Origin: Actinomycetota bacterium
Lineage (GTDB): Bacteria; Actinomycetota; UBA4738
Length of the DNA stretch: 7,771 nucleotides
Assembly: GCA_005888465.1 (NCBI GenBank)
Contig: VAYJ01000021.1
Location: 17,548 to 25,318, forward strand
Direction: 5' to 3'
Shown here: positions 6,578 through 7,771 of the stretch, piece after piece
Layout of the letters: every line of letters begins with the position of its first letter
Position numbering within the stretch: position 1 is the stretch's first letter
Notes under the pieces: model-generated
Told to the model about the DNA's origin: nothing
The model's input: the letters and a program-made list of their open reading frames with translations, nothing else
The model's database searches: none
Position numbers and translations under genes: made by a program

Positions 6578-6583
6578 ATTCTA
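6578..6583 (-). promoter_or_regulatory. Candidate -10 element (TAGAAT) of the btuFCD operon
   Basis: TAGAAT on the minus strand, a five-of-six match to TATAAT, lies 20 nt ahead of the riboswitch closing stem. Transcription would start near 6571 and run straight into the aptamer, as expected for a riboswitch promoter. No convincing -35 hexamer was found. The same hexamer occurs before sufT. Confidence 0.45.
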
Positions 6584-6641
6584 CGCCCGCCCGGTGGCGA
6601 ACACCTCCGGCCGTGCGTACACTTCGGCCAAGGGGAGGATC

Positions 6642-7355
6642 GTGCGCGCCCGAGTCTTGTTGCCCTGTGTGGCCGCGGTGCTGACCGCCTGCACCCGTCT
6701 CCCGTCGACCCCACCCGGCACCACGCTCCCGGCCTTCTCGATCCGGCCCGTGGACTCCGCGACCCCCTCGCCCTTCGTCCAGATCCAATCCGGGAGCGTT
6801 CGAGCGATCGTCCCTGGCTCGTGGCAGGCCGCGCCGCTTCCCACGAACCGCTTCCCGCAGGAGGGGTTCATCGCGTCGCCCCGGCTCGCGGACTGGGACG
6901 AGGCCACGGGGACGGTCCGGGGCATGGAGGCCTTCTGGGTCGACATCGGCGCCGAGGGGATCCCGTCGGACTACTACTACCTGGCGGCCCGAAGCGACGA
7001 GCTCGCCTCGCTCGCGGGACAGAAGGGGTGCCATGCCGACACCAGCAAGGTGATTCTCGATCGGCCGCCTGACCTCAGCGGCCAGCGCTTCTCCCCCAGC
7101 GACTACGTAGCCTCGGCGACCGGCACGTGCCACGTCGCCGGCGCCGCTACCCGATGGGCCTACGTGGTCGCGGCGCCCGGCTACGGCCCGATCCGGCAGG
7201 TCGGCATCCCGACGTCGGGTCTCTACGTGGTGATCGCGGTCGTCGTCTCCGGTCCGCAGTCGAAGGCGATGCTCCAGGAGATGATCGACGGGGCGCAGTT
7301 CGGGAGCACCTCGATCAGTCAGATCGTCCAAACGGCGAGCGGCATCCCCAGCTGA
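6642..7355 (+). CDS. Putative secreted lipoprotein of unknown function
   Basis: I do not recognise this 237-residue protein. The N-terminus MRARVLLPCVAAVLTACTRL is a compact lipoprotein signal with lipobox LTAC and lipidated Cys17, followed by a Pro/Thr/Ser-rich stretch to about 45 that would tether a soluble domain outside the membrane. The rest is one globular region without transmembrane helices, containing SGSVRAIVPGSWQ, MEAFWVDIGAEGIPSDYYYL, two more cysteines in QKGCHAD and GTCHVAG that might pair, and a hydrophobic GLYVVIAVVVSG near the end. The GTG at 6642 is chosen because AGGGGAGG directly precedes it and a signal peptide follows; the frame is open far upstream, but that part overlaps the riboswitch and btuF on the other strand. 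It is divergent from the B12 operon and outside the riboswitch transcript, so a link to B12 is not supported. Confidence 0.82.
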   Translation: MRARVLLPCVAAVLTACTRLPSTPPGTTLPAFSIRPVDSATPSPFVQIQSGSVRAIVPGSWQAAPLPTNRFPQEGFIASPRLADWDEATGTVRGMEAFWVDIGAEGIPSDYYYLAARSDELASLAGQKGCHADTSKVILDRPPDLSGQRFSPSDYVASATGTCHVAGAATRWAYVVAAPGYGPIRQVGIPTSGLYVVIAVVVSGPQSKAMLQEMIDGAQFGSTSISQIVQTASGIPS

Positions 7356-7389
7356 TCGGCCGAGCGCCTCGCCGTGTAGGCTTCGGCGC

Positions 7390-7771
7390 ATGAGCGCATT
7401 CGACGCATCCACGATCACGCAGCGCGTCGCGGACCTCATGCCGTCGGTCCGCGCGAACCTCGAGCAGCTCGTTCGCATCCCCTCGGTGAGCTTCGCGGAG
7501 TTCGACCCGGCGAACGTCCGCGAATCGGCGCGCGCCACCCGCGAGCTCCTCGACGCCGCCGGGATGCAGACCCAGATCCTGGAGGTCGAAGGGGCGCACC
7601 CCGCCGTGCTCGGACGGATCCCCGCGCCCGAAGGGGCGCCGACGGTCCTGCTCTACGCCCATCACGACGTGCAGCCCGAAGGCCCGCTCGAGCTGTGGAC
7701 CTCGCCGCCCTACGAGCCGGTCGAGCGCGACGGCCGGCTCTTCGGCCGCGGCGCCGGCGACGACAAGTCCG
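7390..7771 (+). CDS. M20-family metallopeptidase / dipeptidase (N-terminal 127 residues, cut by right edge)
   Basis: The start of a di-zinc amidohydrolase of the M20 family (carnosinase, DapE and ArgE relatives), which cleaves dipeptides or N-acyl amino acids, usually in the cytosol. Visible marks are LEQLVRIPSVS near 24, typical of the N-terminus, the metal motif LLYAHHDVQPEG with zinc ligand His91 and catalytic Asp93, WTSPPYEP near 103, and GRGAGDDKS, whose Asp124 should bridge the two zinc ions. HDVQP with WTSPPYEP points to the dipeptidase (CNDP-like) branch rather than DapE. Full proteins are about 440-470 residues, so most of the catalytic domain and the dimerisation lid lie outside. 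The ATG at 7390 follows the lipoprotein stop by 34 nt with no good ribosome binding site and no terminator between, so the two may be cotranscribed. The substrate cannot be read from this fragment. Confidence 0.93.
   Translation, partial: MSAFDASTITQRVADLMPSVRANLEQLVRIPSVSFAEFDPANVRESARATRELLDAAGMQTQILEVEGAHPAVLGRIPAPEGAPTVLLYAHHDVQPEGPLELWTSPPYEPVERDGRLFGRGAGDDKS

Overview
This is a GC-rich, tightly packed bacterial window carrying seven complete genes, one of them of unknown function, and two genes cut by the window edges. The GC-biased third codon positions, frequent GTG starts, actinobacterial-looking SUF genes and lipobox lipoproteins suggest an actinobacterium or a related high-GC lineage, possibly an uncultured one. 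No rRNA or other taxonomic marker is present, so this placement is an inference. No mobile element, tRNA, rRNA or CRISPR array was seen.

Left block (1-2274, minus strand) is an iron-sulfur cluster assembly cluster. In transcription order it holds a SufT/MIP18-family protein, a two-domain rhodanese (thiosulfate or 3-mercaptopyruvate sulfurtransferase type) and the first 312 residues of SufB, which runs off the left edge. The gaps are 79 and 75 nt with no visible terminator. The set points to Fe-S scaffold assembly (SufB) and cluster carriage or maturation (SufT), with a sulfurtransferase between them that may handle sulfur for the same pathway.

Middle (2275-2990): a NarL/FixJ-type response regulator with no kinase in view is transcribed divergently from sufT. 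Its stop codon overlaps the stop codon of the convergent ATPase gene.

Right-centre block (2987-6583, minus strand) is a vitamin B12 uptake operon in the order riboswitch, btuF, btuC, btuD. A well-conserved cobalamin riboswitch lies about 110 nt ahead of a lipoprotein substrate-binding protein (BtuF). Its stop overlaps the GTG start of a FecCD-type permease (BtuC), whose end in turn overlaps the GTG start of an ATPase (BtuD). The riboswitch and the overlapping reading frames indicate one transcript repressed by cobalamin. The BtuD carries an extra C-terminal domain of about 150 residues.

Right end (6642-7771, plus strand): a small secreted lipoprotein of unknown function, divergent from the B12 operon, is followed 34 nt later by the N-terminus of an M20-family metallopeptidase cut by the right edge.

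Nothing here is clearly an undescribed system. The points most worth a second look are the C-terminal extension of BtuD, the sulfurtransferase embedded in the SUF cluster, the perfect inverted repeat just ahead of its ribosome binding site, and the leader structures between the riboswitch and btuF.
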